The notes: generated by a model from the letters alone, not told the origin. DNA of 64,000 nt from Neisseriaceae bacterium JH1-16 (GCA_025989215.1 JAPDNP010000001.1:868001-932000), one strand, 5' to 3'. Shown: positions 9,886 to 19,973, counted from the first letter of the stretch. Translations and numbers: made by a program.

Positions 9886-10515
9886 AAACGCTGCTGATTT
9901 TCGGCGCCAGTCGCGGTGTCGGTCGCCACGCAGCAGAGCAAGCGTTGGCCGAAGGGCGGCGGGTGGTGGTACTGCTGCGCAGCGAGGAAGCTCAGGCCGA
10001 GCTCGCCGCACTTGGCGCAGAAGTGCAGCCCGGTGATGCCCTCGACCTCACAGCCGTAGAAGCCGCCTGCCGACTGGCGGGCGGCGACGCTGCGGTACTA
10101 TCCACGCTCGGCAGCGCCGGAGCGGGCCAGCCAGTCGACTACCAGGGCAACCGCAATGTGGTCGACGCCATGGAAGCCTGCGGCCTGCACCGACTGCTCC
10201 TGATTACCTCACTCGGCTGCGGCGACAGCTGGCCGACACTATCGCCACGTGACCGCGCGGCTTTCGGCGGCAGCGTGTGCGAAAAGACCTTGGCCGAAGC
10301 CTGGCTGATGACCAGCGCTCGACTACACCATCGTGCGCCCCGCCGGCTTGCGCAACGGCCCCGCACTCGGCCATGGCCAACTGAGTCCGCATCGGGAGGT
10401 ACACGGCTTCGTGCGGCGAGCCGACGTCGCCGCCACCGCGCTGGCACTGCTGGGCTCAGCAGACAGTATCGGGCAGATCTACGCGCTGATCGATCCGGAC
10501 TGCCTACCGAACTGA
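9882..10515 (+). pseudogene. ChuY-like NAD(P)H-dependent reductase, frameshifted
   Basis: The first 145 codons encode an N-terminal Rossmann fold (LLIFGASRGVGRHAAEQA) typical of SDR-like NAD(P)-binding proteins such as ChuY, which reduces the linear product of anaerobic heme cleavage. Near base 10317 the frame changes. The family's continuation LDYTIVRPAGLRNGP and an end at IDPDCLPN (stop 10513-10515) lie in the +1 frame, while the original frame runs on to 10589 with an Arg-rich, meaningless tail. One lost base explains this; a sequencing error cannot be excluded. The gene overlaps hutX by four bases. Confidence 0.75.
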
Positions 10516-10917
10516 AACGATCGTACCTGCAACGCACTAGCCACTCCGCCATCGTGCCAAGCCTTGCCCACCATGGATCGGCACGGTAGTGGGTGATGGC
10601 GTTGGGGTTAGCCATCGGGGAACGTTCCTTGTATACTTTGATCCTTTATAATTCTGCCCTGGGTTGCTAGTGGTGCTGCTCGAATGCACACACTGGCTAG
10701 GGGAAAATGCCCGTCCGCCATCGCCCAACAGGCGCGGAAAACAGGTTTCTTTTATGGAAACAGGGGCTTGACCCTACCCGAAACAGAATGTCAGGGCTTC
10801 GCCTCTAGGTGCCGCGCAGCGAGACTCTCGGGTCGGCGTGATGCTTTGGCGGTACGACCGTGGGTCGTGCCACTCTTTACTGGGTTACTCAACTCGCACA
10901 AGTTCTAAGGATTTAGC
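10516..10917. other. gene-free region upstream of tig
   Basis: No gene is supported here. A TATAAT at 10647-10652 is the best promoter element; its -35 is poor (TTCCTT, 10625-10630). If it is used, tig mRNA carries a leader of about 260 bases. Confidence 0.4.
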
Positions 10918-12225
10918 ATGCAAGTACAACTGGAAACGTTGAGCAATCTCGAACGTCGCATGGATATCGCCCTGCCGATGGCCGATATCGATGCCAAAGT
11001 GACCGAGCGCCTGAAGCGCGTGGCACGCAACGCCAAGATCCAGGGCTTCCGCCCGGGCAAGGCTCCGCTGAAAATCGTTGAAGCCAACTACGGCGCAGAA
11101 GTGCGCGAAGAAGTGCTCGGCGAAGCCGTTCAGCAGGGTTTCTACCGCGCCGTGACCGAGCAGAAGCTGCGTGTCGCCGGCTACCCGCGCTTCGAACCGG
11201 CTGCAGCTCAAGCCGACAAGGAAAACTTCCAGTTCTCGGCAACCTTCGAGATCTACCCGGAAGTGAAAGTCGGCGAACTGGCCGATAAAGAAGTGGAAAA
11301 GCCGGCCGCCGACGTAACCGAAGCCGAGATCGAAAAAACCATCGATATCCTGCGCAAGCAACGCACCCGCTTCAACCGCGTTGAACGCGCTGCAGCTACC
11401 GGCGACCGCGTAATCATCGACTTCAAGGGCTCCATCGACGGCGTTGCCTTCGAGGGCGGTTCCTCGGAAAACTTCCCGTTCGTGCTGGGCCAAGGCCAAA
11501 TGCTGGCTGACTTCGAAACCGGCGTGACCGGCCTGAAGGAAGGCGAAACCAAGAACATCGAAGTGAACTTCCCGGCCGACTATCACGGCAAGGACGTGGC
11601 TGGTAAGACCGCCGTGTTCGAAATCACCGTGAAGAACGTCGCAGAAGCTACGCTGCCGGAAGTCGACGCCGAATTCGCCAAGTCGCTCGGCATCGTCGAC
11701 GGTGACGTGGAAAAGATGCGCGCCGAGATCCAGAAAAACGTCGAGCGTGAAGTGAAGCGTCGCCTGGCTGCCCGCACCAAAGAAAACGTGATGCAGGCGC
11801 TGCTGGACAACACCGAAATCGAACTGCCGAAAGCACTGGTTCAGCTCGAAATCGGTCGCCTGATGGAACAGGCTCGTCAGGACCTGGCACAGCGTGGCAT
11901 CAACGCCAAGGACATGCCGCTGCCGGCCGATCTGTTCGAAAAGCAAGCCGAACGCCGCGTCGCCCTGGGCCTGATCCTGGCCGAAGTGGTTGAAGCCAAC
12001 AAGCTGGAAGCCAAACCGGAACAAGTGAAGGCGATGATCGAAGAGTTCGCCGACAGCTACGAGCAGCCGGAAGACGTGATCCAGTGGTACTACGCCAGCC
12101 CGGACCGCCTGGAAGGCCCGACTTCGATGGTTCTGGAAGACAATGTGGTTGAATTTGTGCTGTCCAAGACCAAAGTTGTTGAGAAAGCCGTCGCTTTTGA
12201 CGAACTGATGGGCAACCAAGCCTAA
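10918..12225 (+). CDS. tig: trigger factor, ribosome-associated chaperone
   Basis: This is 435 residues, the normal length. The N-terminal ribosome-binding domain carries the signature [13 protein letters not shown] near 41 (E. coli GFRxGK). The FKBP-type prolyl isomerase domain follows ([20 protein letters not shown] near 165), then the long helical substrate-cradle domain. Trigger factor meets nascent chains at the ribosome exit. The start ATG follows AAGGATTTAGC. It is the first gene of the conserved tig-clpP-clpX cluster; clpP starts 22 bases downstream. Confidence 0.97.
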   Translation: MQVQLETLSNLERRMDIALPMADIDAKVTERLKRVARNAKIQGFRPGKAPLKIVEANYGAEVREEVLGEAVQQGFYRAVTEQKLRVAGYPRFEPAAAQADKENFQFSATFEIYPEVKVGELADKEVEKPAADVTEAEIEKTIDILRKQRTRFNRVERAAATGDRVIIDFKGSIDGVAFEGGSSENFPFVLGQGQMLADFETGVTGLKEGETKNIEVNFPADYHGKDVAGKTAVFEITVKNVAEATLPEVDAEFAKSLGIVDGDVEKMRAEIQKNVEREVKRRLAARTKENVMQALLDNTEIELPKALVQLEIGRLMEQARQDLAQRGINAKDMPLPADLFEKQAERRVALGLILAEVVEANKLEAKPEQVKAMIEEFADSYEQPEDVIQWYYASPDRLEGPTSMVLEDNVVEFVLSKTKVVEKAVAFDELMGNQA

Positions 12226-12247
12226 TTGCAATCAACCGGAGTGGCCG

Positions 12248-12874
12248 ATGAAGTCAATGATGGATCCGCAAGCACTGGGTCTCGTACCCATGGTGGTAGA
12301 ACAGAGTGGTCGGGGCGAACGCGCCTACGACATTTACTCGCGGCTACTGAAGGAACGCATCGTGTTCCTGGTAGGGCCGGTCACCGACGAATCGGCCAAC
12401 CTGGTGGCAGCCCAGCTGCTGTTCCTTGAGTCGGAAAATCCGGACAAGGACATCTATTTTTACATTAACTCCCCGGGCGGTTCGGTCACCGCCGGCATGT
12501 CGATCTACGACACGATGAACTTCATCAAGCCGGACGTATCGACACTGTGCCTCGGCCAAGCAGCCAGCATGGGGGCGTTCCTGCTATCGGCAGGGGCGAA
12601 GGGCAAGCGCTATGCGCTGCCGAACAGCCGAGTCATGATCCACCAGCCGCTGCTAGGCGGTCTGGGCGGTCAGGCTTCGGATATCGAAATTCATGCGCGC
12701 GAGCTCCTGAAGATCAAGGCCCACCTGAATGCGCTGATGGCGCAGCACAGCGGCCGCACCGTTCAGGATCTCGAACGCGATACCGACCGCGACAATTTCA
12801 TGTCGGCAGCCGAAGCTCAGGCCTATGGCCTGATCGACAAGGTGCTGACCAGTCGCGCCGACGTACAGGGCTAA
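12248..12874 (+). CDS. clpP: ATP-dependent Clp protease proteolytic subunit
   Basis: The 208-residue protein is of normal length. The catalytic Ser lies in [10 protein letters not shown] near 108, the His in MIHQPLLGG near 131, and the Asp follows in the ERDTDRDNF segment. Fourteen subunits form the chamber that degrades proteins fed by ClpX or ClpA. A GGAG (ACCGGAGTGGCCG) lies 6 bases before the ATG. It stands between tig and clpX on one strand, with only 23 bases to clpX. Confidence 0.97.
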   Translation: MKSMMDPQALGLVPMVVEQSGRGERAYDIYSRLLKERIVFLVGPVTDESANLVAAQLLFLESENPDKDIYFYINSPGGSVTAGMSIYDTMNFIKPDVSTLCLGQAASMGAFLLSAGAKGKRYALPNSRVMIHQPLLGGLGGQASDIEIHARELLKIKAHLNALMAQHSGRTVQDLERDTDRDNFMSAAEAQAYGLIDKVLTSRADVQG

Positions 12875-12897
12875 GCCCCAGGCACGGAAACCAACGC

Positions 12898-14178
12898 ATG
12901 TCAGACAAATCCGGTAACGACAAACTGCTGTTTTGCTCGTTCTGCGGCAAGAGCCAGCACGAAGTACAGCGCCTGATCGCAGGCCCGCAGGTATTCATCT
13001 GCAACGAGTGCGTCGAGCTGTGCAACGACATCGTGCGCGAGGAGCTGAGCCAGGCCAAGCTGGGCGAAGTGACGGAAAGCGCCGACGCGCAACCGTTGCC
13101 GGTTCCGCAGGAAATCCGTACCACGCTCGACCAGTACGTGATCGGCCAGGAACACGCCAAGAAATCGCTGGCGGTAGCGGTGTACAACCACTACAAGCGG
13201 CTGTACACCCCGGCATCCGACAAGGACGAGGTCGAGCTCTCCAAGAGCAACATCCTCCTGATCGGACCGACCGGCTCGGGCAAGACGCTGCTCGCACAGA
13301 CGCTGGCCCGCCTGCTGGACGTACCGTTCGTGATGGCCGACGCTACCACTCTGACCGAAGCCGGTTACGTGGGCGAGGACGTCGAGCAGATCATCCAGAA
13401 GCTGCTCGCCAAGTGCGACTACGACGTCGAGAAGGCTCAGCGCGGTATCGTCTACATCGACGAGATCGACAAGATTTCGCGCAAGTCGGACAACCCGTCG
13501 ATCACGCGCGATGTATCGGGCGAGGGCGTGCAGCAGGCACTGTTGAAGCTGATCGAAGGCACGGTCGCCTCGGTGCCGCCGCAAGGTGGTCGCAAGCACC
13601 CGAACCAGGAGTTCATTCAGGTCGACACGACCAATATCCTGTTCGTCTGCGGCGGCGCCTTCGACGGCCTGGGCAAGATCATCCGCCAGCGCTCCGAAAA
13701 GGGCGGCATCGGCTTTGGCGCTCAAGTCGCCTCGAAGGACGAGAACAAAAACCTGTCCACGCTGTTCAAGGAAGTGGAGCCGGAAGACCTGATCAAGTTC
13801 GGTCTGATCCCCGAGCTGATCGGCCGCCTGCCGGTGGTCACCACCCTGGAAGAACTGGACGAGGAAGCCCTGGTCACCATCCTGACCCAGCCGAAGAACG
13901 CACTGGTGAAGCAATATCAGCGCCTGTTCTCGATGGAAGGCGTCGAGCTGGAAATGCGCCCGTCGGCACTGCGCGTGATCGCCAAGCTGGCGCTGGCGCG
14001 CAAGACCGGCGCTCGCGGCCTGCGCTCGATCATCGAACGCTCGCTGCTCGACACCATGTACGAGCTGCCCGCGCTCTCCGACGTGGTCAAGGTTGTGGTC
14101 GACGAGAAGGTGATCGAGAAGGGCGACAAGCCGCTCCTGATCTACCGCGACAAGGGCGATGTAGCCCAGTCGGCCTAA
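12898..14178 (+). CDS. clpX: ATP-dependent Clp protease ATP-binding subunit ClpX
   Basis: The 426-residue AAA+ unfoldase begins with the treble-clef zinc domain (FCSFCGKSQ and [10 protein letters not shown]). Walker A is GPTGSGKT near 122 and Walker B is [10 protein letters not shown] near 185, followed by the [11 protein letters not shown] pore/sensor region. ClpX recognises tagged substrates and threads them into ClpP. An open frame extends upstream inside clpP, but the ATG at 12898 gives the standard MSDK start. A strong terminator follows. Confidence 0.97.
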   Translation: MSDKSGNDKLLFCSFCGKSQHEVQRLIAGPQVFICNECVELCNDIVREELSQAKLGEVTESADAQPLPVPQEIRTTLDQYVIGQEHAKKSLAVAVYNHYKRLYTPASDKDEVELSKSNILLIGPTGSGKTLLAQTLARLLDVPFVMADATTLTEAGYVGEDVEQIIQKLLAKCDYDVEKAQRGIVYIDEIDKISRKSDNPSITRDVSGEGVQQALLKLIEGTVASVPPQGGRKHPNQEFIQVDTTNILFVCGGAFDGLGKIIRQRSEKGGIGFGAQVASKDENKNLSTLFKEVEPEDLIKFGLIPELIGRLPVVTTLEELDEEALVTILTQPKNALVKQYQRLFSMEGVELEMRPSALRVIAKLALARKTGARGLRSIIERSLLDTMYELPALSDVVKVVVDEKVIEKGDKPLLIYRDKGDVAQSA

Positions 14179-14196
14179 GGCCTGGCACCACCTCAG

Positions 14197-14226
14197 AAAC
14201 CGCCCCAACTACGGGGCGGTTTTTTA
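14197..14226 (+). terminator. intrinsic terminator after clpX
   Basis: AAACCGCCCC (14197-14206) pairs with GGGGCGGTTT (14213-14222) and runs into a T tract. It separates the tig-clpP-clpX unit from lon. Confidence 0.9.
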
Positions 14227-14261
14227 TTTGCGGCCCCGACGATCTGAATTAGTATGGGAGA

Positions 14262-14295
14262 GCTTGATTTTTACTGGCTCCCCCCAAAATCAAGC
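14262..14295 (+). promoter_or_regulatory. heat-shock (sigma-32-like) promoter with inverted repeat, upstream of lon
   Basis: CTTGATT at 14263-14269 and CCCCAAAAT at 14282-14290, 12 bases apart, resemble the sigma-32 elements CTTGAA and CCCCAT. A perfect 10-bp inverted repeat (GCTTGATTTT at 14262-14271 and its complement at 14286-14295) overlaps both, so a regulator could also bind here. Confidence 0.5.
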
Positions 14296-14328
14296 CTTAC
14301 ACAATGACGAAAATAAAGGTTAGGTGAT

Positions 14329-16746
14329 ATGCCGCAACCCACCGAACTGAAAGATCCGACAACCCTCCCATTGCTGCCATTGCGCGACGTGGTTGTCTTC
14401 CCATTCATGGTGATCCCGCTGTTCGTCGGGCGCGCCAAGTCGATCCGCGCGCTCGAAACCGCGATGGACGAGGGCAAGCAGATCCTGCTGGTAGCCCAAC
14501 GCTCGGCTTCGCAAGACGAGCCGAGCGCCGATGACTTGTACAGCGTCGGCACCGTCGCCTCGGTGCTGCAGATGCTCAAGCTGCCGGACGGCACCGTCAA
14601 GGTGCTGGTCGAGGGCCGTCAGCGTGCACTGGTGAAAGAAGTGCGCGAGGAAGACGGCTGCTTCGTAGCCGACCTATCGTTCGTGCCGCTAGAAGACGAC
14701 GAGGGCACCGAGACCGAGGCGATGCGCCGCGCGCTGCTCGCCCAGTTCGAGCAGTACGTCAAACTGAACAAGAAGATCCCGCCGGAGATCCTGTCCTCGC
14801 TGTCGGGCATCGAGAAGGGTGGCCGCCTGGCCGACACCATCGTCGCCCACCTGCCGCTCAAGCTCGAGCAGAAGCAGGAAGTGCTGGAGATGTTTGAAGC
14901 GAAGAAACGCCTCGAACACCTCCTGGCACAACTGGAAGGCGAGATCGACATCCTGCAGGTGGAAAAGCGCATCCGCGGTCGCGTGAAGCGGCAGATGGAG
15001 AAGAGTCAGCGCGAGTACTACCTGAACGAGCAGGTCAAGGCGATCCAAAAAGAGCTCGGCGAAGGCGACGAAGCCAGCGAGCTCGACGAGCTGGAGAAGC
15101 GCATCAACGCGGCCGGCATGAGCAAGGAGGGCAAGGAGAAGGCCCTGGCCGAGCTCAAGAAGCTGCGCATGATGTCGCCGATGTCGGCCGAAGCCACCGT
15201 GGTGCGCAACTACATCGACACCTTGCTCGATCTTCCGTGGAAGAAGAAGACCAAGATCAACAAGGACGTGGCCAATGCAGAGGAAGTGCTCGAGGCGGAC
15301 CACTTCGGCCTGGAAAAGGTCAAGGAGCGGATCCTCGAGTATCTCGCGGTGCAGCAGCGCGTCGACAAGCTGAAGGCCCCGATCCTGTGCCTGGTCGGCC
15401 CACCGGGGGTCGGCAAGACCTCGCTCGGCCAATCGATCGCCCGCGCCACCAACCGCAAATTCGTGCGCATGGCGCTAGGCGGTGTGCGGGACGAGTCGGA
15501 GATCCGTGGTCACCGCCGCACCTATATCGGCTCGATGCCGGGCAAGGTGCTGCAGAACATGACCAAGATCGGCGTGAAGAACCCGCTCTTCCTGCTCGAC
15601 GAAGTCGACAAGATGGGTGCCGACTTCCGCGGCGACCCGTCGTCGGCCCTGCTTGAAGTGCTCGACCCGGAACAGAACCACGCCTTCGTCGATCATTACG
15701 CCGAGGTCGAATTCGACCTATCCGACGTGATGTTCGTTGCTACCGCCAACTCGCTGAACATCCCGCCGGCGCTGCTCGACCGGATGGAGATCATCCACCT
15801 GTCGGGTTACACCGAAGACGAGAAGGTCAACATCGCGCTGAAGTACTTGGTACCGAAGCAGGTGAAGGCCAACGGCCTGAGCGAGGAAGAGATTGCGATC
15901 CAGGAATCGGCACTGCGCGACATCGTACGCTACTACACCCGCGAAGCCGGCGTGCGTAGTCTCGATCGCGAGATCGCCAAGATCTGCCGCAAGGTAGTGA
16001 CCGCCCAATCGCTGAAAAAGGGGAAGGTCACCAGAACCATCGTCTCGGCCAAAAACCTCGACAAGTATCTGGGCGTACAGCGCTTCGACTACGGCGTGGC
16101 CGAAGCGGAGAACCGTGTCGGCCAGGTAACCGGGCTTGCCTGGACCGAAGTCGGCGGCGAATTGCTGACCATCGAAGCAGTGTCACTACCGGGCAAGGGA
16201 GCGATCATCCGTACCGGTCAGCTGGGCGAGGTGATGCAGGAGTCGATCCAGGCTGCTCTGTCGGTGGTGCGCAGCCGTTCCGAGGCGTTGGGCATTAAGC
16301 CAGACTTCCACGAGAAGCGCGACATGCACATCCACGTACCGGAAGGCGCCACGCCAAAAGACGGACCGAGCGCAGGCATCGCGATGACGACGGCGATTGT
16401 TTCGGTGCTGACCGGCATTCCGGTTCGCGCCGACGTAGCGATGACCGGCGAGATCACCCTGCGCGGCGAGGTACTGCCGATTGGCGGCCTGAAGGAAAAG
16501 TTGCTGGCAGCACACCGCGGCGGTATCAAGCACGTACTGATTCCTAAGGGTAACGCCAAGGACCTGGTCGAAATTCCTGCCAACATCAAGCAAAAGCTGG
16601 AAATTCACCCGGTTAAGTGGATCGACGAAGTATTGGCACTGGCACTTGAGCGACAGCCCGAGCCGCTCGACGAAGTGGATGTGACCGATCTGCCGGCCAT
16701 CACGCCGGAAGAGAGCACCGCAACCGCCGCCAAACTGACTCATTGA
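14329..16746 (+). CDS. lon: ATP-dependent protease Lon
   Basis: This is 805 residues. The N-terminal substrate domain starts [22 protein letters not shown], a coiled region follows, and the AAA+ module has Walker [10 protein letters not shown] near 358. The protease domain carries the catalytic Ser in DGPSAG near 682 and the Lys in [10 protein letters not shown] near 724. Lon degrades misfolded and regulatory proteins in the cytosol. It has its own promoter, possibly heat-shock controlled, after the clpX terminator. The ATG has AGGTTAGGTGAT upstream. Confidence 0.97.
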   Translation: MPQPTELKDPTTLPLLPLRDVVVFPFMVIPLFVGRAKSIRALETAMDEGKQILLVAQRSASQDEPSADDLYSVGTVASVLQMLKLPDGTVKVLVEGRQRALVKEVREEDGCFVADLSFVPLEDDEGTETEAMRRALLAQFEQYVKLNKKIPPEILSSLSGIEKGGRLADTIVAHLPLKLEQKQEVLEMFEAKKRLEHLLAQLEGEIDILQVEKRIRGRVKRQMEKSQREYYLNEQVKAIQKELGEGDEASELDELEKRINAAGMSKEGKEKALAELKKLRMMSPMSAEATVVRNYIDTLLDLPWKKKTKINKDVANAEEVLEADHFGLEKVKERILEYLAVQQRVDKLKAPILCLVGPPGVGKTSLGQSIARATNRKFVRMALGGVRDESEIRGHRRTYIGSMPGKVLQNMTKIGVKNPLFLLDEVDKMGADFRGDPSSALLEVLDPEQNHAFVDHYAEVEFDLSDVMFVATANSLNIPPALLDRMEIIHLSGYTEDEKVNIALKYLVPKQVKANGLSEEEIAIQESALRDIVRYYTREAGVRSLDREIAKICRKVVTAQSLKKGKVTRTIVSAKNLDKYLGVQRFDYGVAEAENRVGQVTGLAWTEVGGELLTIEAVSLPGKGAIIRTGQLGEVMQESIQAALSVVRSRSEALGIKPDFHEKRDMHIHVPEGATPKDGPSAGIAMTTAIVSVLTGIPVRADVAMTGEITLRGEVLPIGGLKEKLLAAHRGGIKHVLIPKGNAKDLVEIPANIKQKLEIHPVKWIDEVLALALERQPEPLDEVDVTDLPAITPEESTATAAKLTH

Positions 16747-16772
16747 GCTGGCATTTTTCCTTGCAGAAAGAG

Positions 16773-16817
16773 GGCTTCCAGTCGGCGCTGCGAAGTGGCA
16801 GAATGGCCCTGGAAGCC
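16773..16817 (+). terminator. possible stem-loop between lon and hupB
   Basis: GGCTTCCAG (16773-16781) pairs with CTGGAAGCC (16809-16817). There is no T tract, and it ends just before the hupB -35. It may be a weak lon terminator. Confidence 0.35.
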
Positions 16818-16819
16818 GC

Positions 16820-16849
16820 TTGACACAAGGATTTTGGCCTTGCTATAAA
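16820..16849 (+). promoter_or_regulatory. sigma-70 promoter of hupB
   Basis: TTGACA at 16820-16825 and TATAAA at 16844-16849 are 18 bases apart, with a TG extended -10. This is a near-consensus strong promoter about 55 bases before the hupB start. Confidence 0.8.
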
Positions 16850-16904
16850 GCAAGCGGTTTTTATCCGAACCACGTACAACGAAGAACGACGAAAGGGGAC
16901 TTAC

Positions 16905-17174
16905 GTGAACAAGTCTGAATTGATCGACGCTATCGCCGCACACGCCGATATCTCCAAGGCATCGGCCACCAAAGCACTGGACGGCGTCGTAGCTGCCGTA
17001 ACCGACGCACTGCAAAAAGGCGACTCGGTAACGCTGGTAGGCTTCGGCACCTTCTATGTCGGCGAGCGTGCCGAGCGTAGCGGTCGCAACCCCAAGACCG
17101 GCCAAACCATCACCATTCCGGCGGCCCGTTCTCCGAAATTCCGTGCTGGCAAAGCACTGAAAGACGCGCTATAA
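16905..17174 (+). CDS. hupB: DNA-binding protein HU-beta
   Basis: This 89-residue nucleoid protein starts at a GTG with AAGGGGA upstream. It has the HU fold: helices [11 protein letters not shown] and [14 protein letters not shown], the VTLVGFGTF strand, and the DNA-bending arm [14 protein letters not shown] with its intercalating Pro. HU dimers bend and compact DNA. Its place after lon and before ppiD is conserved in many beta- and gammaproteobacteria. Its 3' end overlaps the -10 of the following tRNA unit. Confidence 0.97.
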   Translation: MNKSELIDAIAAHADISKASATKALDGVVAAVTDALQKGDSVTLVGFGTFYVGERAERSGRNPKTGQTITIPAARSPKFRAGKALKDAL

Positions 17175-17175
17175 T
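17170..17175 (+). promoter_or_regulatory. -10 element of the tRNA-Asp unit
   Basis: TATAAT overlaps the hupB stop codon and is followed by a GC-rich discriminator (TTGCCCCGCCC), as in stringently controlled stable-RNA promoters. The -35 is not clear. Confidence 0.5.
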
Positions 17176-17204
17176 TTGCCCCGCCCTTAGCTAAAAGGGC
17201 ATTT

Positions 17205-17281
17205 GGGTGATATTTGTCTCGACCGGTAGAGCACTGCCATATATGCAGAGGCCACTGGATCGAGTCCGGTTTCACCTTCCA
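17205..17281 (+). pseudogene. decayed tRNA (probably former tRNA-Val)
   Basis: This 77-base stretch still shows tRNA parts: acceptor GGGTGAT against TTCACCT, a good T stem (ACTGG/CCGGT), a D-loop GACCGGTAGAGC and a terminal CCA. The T loop reads ATCGAGT instead of TTCGA-type, three extra bases precede the D stem, and the anticodon arm cannot form a 5-bp stem with U33. A tRNA-Val normally sits here, before tRNA-Asp, in related genomes (from memory). It is probably non-functional. Confidence 0.65.
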
Positions 17282-17286
17282 AATCT

Positions 17287-17363
17287 GGAGCGGTAGTTCA
17301 GTTGGTTAGAATACCGGCCTGTCACGCCGGGGGTCGCGGGTTCGAGTCCCGTCCGCTCCGCCA
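17287..17363 (+). tRNA. tRNA-Asp (anticodon GUC)
   Basis: The 77-base cloverleaf runs from GGAGCGG to CCGCTCCGCCA with encoded CCA. The anticodon stem CCGGC/GCCGG closes the loop CTGTCAC (anticodon GUC), and the T arm GTTCGAGTC is canonical. Confidence 0.96.
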
Positions 17364-17370
17364 GTTAAGC

Positions 17371-17406
17371 AAAAAAGGTGAACGAACTTGCGTTCACCTT
17401 TTTTTT
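17371..17406 (+). terminator. terminator after tRNA-Asp
   Basis: AAAAAAGGTGAACG pairs with CGTTCACCTTTTTT around a short loop, followed by more T. It separates the tRNA unit from ppiD. Confidence 0.9.
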
Positions 17407-17441
17407 CACCTGCCTCGGTACGCTCAGCTACTCGGATTGCC

Positions 17442-19280
17442 ATGTTCGATTTCGTACAAAACAACAGCATCGCCATCAAAGTCATCCTCGGCGCCGTCGC
17501 GCTGACCTTCGTTGGCTTTGGCGTGAGCAGCTACACTTCTGTCGTCGATGACCCTTATCTCGTCAAGGTGGACGGCACCAAGATCTACAAGAAGGATCTT
17601 GATCGCGCCCTGGATGGCCAACCGGCTGACGCCGCCGCCCGCCAGTCCGCGCTGGAAAATCTGATTCGCCAAGATCTGCTGCTGGCCGATGCCAAGCACG
17701 CCGGTTTGGTCGCCTCGACTGAACAGATCCGTAACGCCATTGCAGCCATTCCGGCGCTGCAGGACAACGGTCAGTTCAGCGCCGCGCGCTACAAGGACTT
17801 CCTGCAGGCTCGCAACATGAGTCCGGAAACCTTCGAAGCCCAGATCGCCCGTGAAGTATTGCTGCAGGGACAGATCTCGACCTTCGTGGCCGGCCAGTTC
17901 GTGCCGCGCACGCAGGTCGACGCACTGATCAAGCTACTGGGCGAACAACGCGCCGTGCAGGCGGCCGTGCTCCAGCCGCAAAGCGTAGCCGCCGATCTCA
18001 AGCTCGACGATGCCGCCCTGAAGACCTACTACGACGCCAATGCCAAACGCTTCCGCGCACCCGAAGCGGTCAAGCTGCAGTACGTCGTACTGTCGCAGGC
18101 GGCGCTCGCCGATGCGGTCAATGTCAGCGATGCCGAGGCACAGCAGTACTTCAACGAGCACAGTGCCGACTTCGCCAAGGAAGAGCGTCGCGTGTCGCAC
18201 ATCCTGTTGACCGTGCCACAGAATGCCACCGCGGCACAAAAGGCTCAGGTCAAGGCCCAGGCCGAAGCCATCCTGAAGGAAGTACGCGCGAACCCGGCGA
18301 AGTTCGCCGAGATCGCCAAGGCGCGCTCGCAAGATCCCGGTTCGGCAGCCAACGGCGGCGACCTGGGCTTCTTCGGGCGAGGCACGATGGTCAAGCAGTT
18401 CGATGACGTGGCCTTCCAAATGAAACCGGGCCAGATCAGCGAAGTGGTTGAGACCCAGTTCGGCTACCACATCCTGAAACTGGACGAGGTGAAGACCCCG
18501 GACTTCAGCACAGCCAAGGAAGCAGTCATCAACCGCCTGAAGCAAACCAAGGCCGGCGCTCAATTCCGTCAGGAGAGCGATCAGCTGACCGAATTGGCCT
18601 ACCAGAACGGTGATTCGCTACAGGCCTTGGTCGATAAGCTGAAACTGAAGCCGGAAAACAGCGACTGGCTGAGCCGCGGCAAGCCGAGCAGCGACCCGCG
18701 ACTGGCCAACCCGAAGGTATTGGATGCCGCATTCAGCAACGACGTACTGAAGAAGAAGCACAACAGCGAGCCGATCGACGTCGGCAACAATACGCTGGTC
18801 GTGCTACGCGTCGCAGAGCACCAGCCGGAGCGCCAGCTAACCCTGGACGAAGTGAAGCCGCAACTGCGCAGCGAGCTGATCGCGCGCGAAGGCGCTAAGC
18901 TGGTCGAGAAGCGTGGACAGGCCGCACTGGCCGAGCTGCAAAAGGGTGGCACTCCGGCGCTGAGCTGGAGTTCGGCTCACCAGGTTTCCCGCAACAACCT
19001 GGCTGGCCTGCCGGCTTCGGACGCCCGCAGCGTGTTCTCGCTGTCTACGGCAAAGCTGCCGGCTTACGCCGGGGTGAAGCACGACAATGGCGACTATGTG
19101 ATCTATCGCGTGACCGCAGTAACCGCCGCCCCGGCCCCGAGCGATGCCGACCGTGCACAACTGCGCAACGTGATGGGCGAAGTGACGGCTAACGCACAAC
19201 TGGCCGCCTACCTGCAAACGCTGCGCGAGACCTACAAGGTCATCCAGCCGAAACAGGCAGCCGATCAGGGACAACAGTAA
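17442..19280 (+). CDS. ppiD: peptidyl-prolyl isomerase PpiD, membrane-anchored periplasmic chaperone
   Basis: The 612-residue protein starts MFDFVQNNSIAIKVILGAVA, with one transmembrane helix at about 12-32. A SurA-like chaperone region follows to about 235, then a parvulin domain at about 248-345 (RVSHILLTVP, GGDLGFFGRGTMVKQF, FGYHILKLDEV). PpiD works at the SecYEG exit on newly exported proteins. The frame is open upstream, but the ATG at 17442 gives the family start; its ribosome binding site is weak. It lies in the usual position after hupB. Confidence 0.93.
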   Translation: MFDFVQNNSIAIKVILGAVALTFVGFGVSSYTSVVDDPYLVKVDGTKIYKKDLDRALDGQPADAAARQSALENLIRQDLLLADAKHAGLVASTEQIRNAIAAIPALQDNGQFSAARYKDFLQARNMSPETFEAQIAREVLLQGQISTFVAGQFVPRTQVDALIKLLGEQRAVQAAVLQPQSVAADLKLDDAALKTYYDANAKRFRAPEAVKLQYVVLSQAALADAVNVSDAEAQQYFNEHSADFAKEERRVSHILLTVPQNATAAQKAQVKAQAEAILKEVRANPAKFAEIAKARSQDPGSAANGGDLGFFGRGTMVKQFDDVAFQMKPGQISEVVETQFGYHILKLDEVKTPDFSTAKEAVINRLKQTKAGAQFRQESDQLTELAYQNGDSLQALVDKLKLKPENSDWLSRGKPSSDPRLANPKVLDAAFSNDVLKKKHNSEPIDVGNNTLVVLRVAEHQPERQLTLDEVKPQLRSELIAREGAKLVEKRGQAALAELQKGGTPALSWSSAHQVSRNNLAGLPASDARSVFSLSTAKLPAYAGVKHDNGDYVIYRVTAVTAAPAPSDADRAQLRNVMGEVTANAQLAAYLQTLRETYKVIQPKQAADQGQQ

Positions 19281-19334
19281 GCAAGACCGGGCAGGGCAGG
19301 CAGCTTTGGCAAGCCCGCCCGTCACGCCCAAAAC

Positions 19335-19366
19335 AAAACGCGAAGCCCGAAGGCTTCGCGTTTTTT
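19335..19366. terminator. bidirectional terminator between ppiD and sodB
   Basis: AAAACGCGAAGCC pairs with GGCTTCGCGTTTT, with T tracts on both strands. It serves the convergent genes ppiD and sodB. Confidence 0.92.
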
Positions 19367-19382
19367 ATCGTGCTACCGGGTA

Positions 19383-19973
19383 TTAGGCTGCGAAGTTCTT
19401 CGCAACGAAGTCCCAGTTAGCCAGCTTCCAGAACGACTCGAGGTAGTTCGGGCGGCTGTTGCGGTAGTCGATGTAGTAGGCGTGCTCCCAAACGTCACAG
19501 GTCAAGAGCGGGGTCTTGTCGGTGGTCAGCGGGGTAGCCGCGTTGGAGGTCGACACCAGGTCCAGCGAACCGTCGGCGTTCTTCACCAGCCATGCCCAGC
19601 CCGAACCGAAGGTACCGGCGGCAACGGCGTTGAAGGCTTTCTTGAACTCGTCGAACGAACCCCACTTGGCGTTGATCGCGTCAGCCAGGGCACCGGCCGG
19701 AGCACGGTCGGCAGCCGCAGCGTTCGGGGTCAGACCGAACCAGTAGAAGGTGTGGTTCCAGACCTGGGCCGCATTGTTGAATACGCCGCCGGAGGATTTC
19801 TTGACGATCTCTTCCAGGGTGGCGTTTTCGAACTCGGTGCCTTTGATCAGGTTGTTCAGGTTGGTGACGTAGGTCTGGTGATGCTTACCGTAGTGGTACT
19901 CCAGGGTTTCCTTGGAGATGTACGGGGCGAGGGCGTCAAGCGCGTAAGGCAGTTCCGGGAGTTTGTGTTCCAT
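19383..19973 (-). CDS. sodB: superoxide dismutase, iron type
   Basis: The 196-residue enzyme disproportionates superoxide in the cytosol. The four metal ligands are visible: His in [13 protein letters not shown], His in VWNHTFYW, and Asp and His in [13 protein letters not shown]. The Gln in NNAAQVWNH and the [11 protein letters not shown] segment favour the iron form. The ATG has an AGGAGCC-type ribosome binding site. The gene is divergent from rdsA and ends at a shared terminator with ppiD. Confidence 0.96.
   Translation of the reverse strand: MEHKLPELPYALDALAPYISKETLEYHYGKHHQTYVTNLNNLIKGTEFENATLEEIVKKSSGGVFNNAAQVWNHTFYWFGLTPNAAAADRAPAGALADAINAKWGSFDEFKKAFNAVAAGTFGSGWAWLVKNADGSLDLVSTSNAATPLTTDKTPLLTCDVWEHAYYIDYRNSRPNYLESFWKLANWDFVAKNFAA

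Noticed and set aside
10885-12231. Minus-strand open frame of 448 codons
   Set aside because: It is antisense to tig and reads as a His/Phe/Leu-rich shadow.
12547-12897. N-terminal extension of clpX into clpP
   Set aside because: The extension overlaps clpP in another frame; ClpX starts at MSDKSGNDK after a normal spacer.
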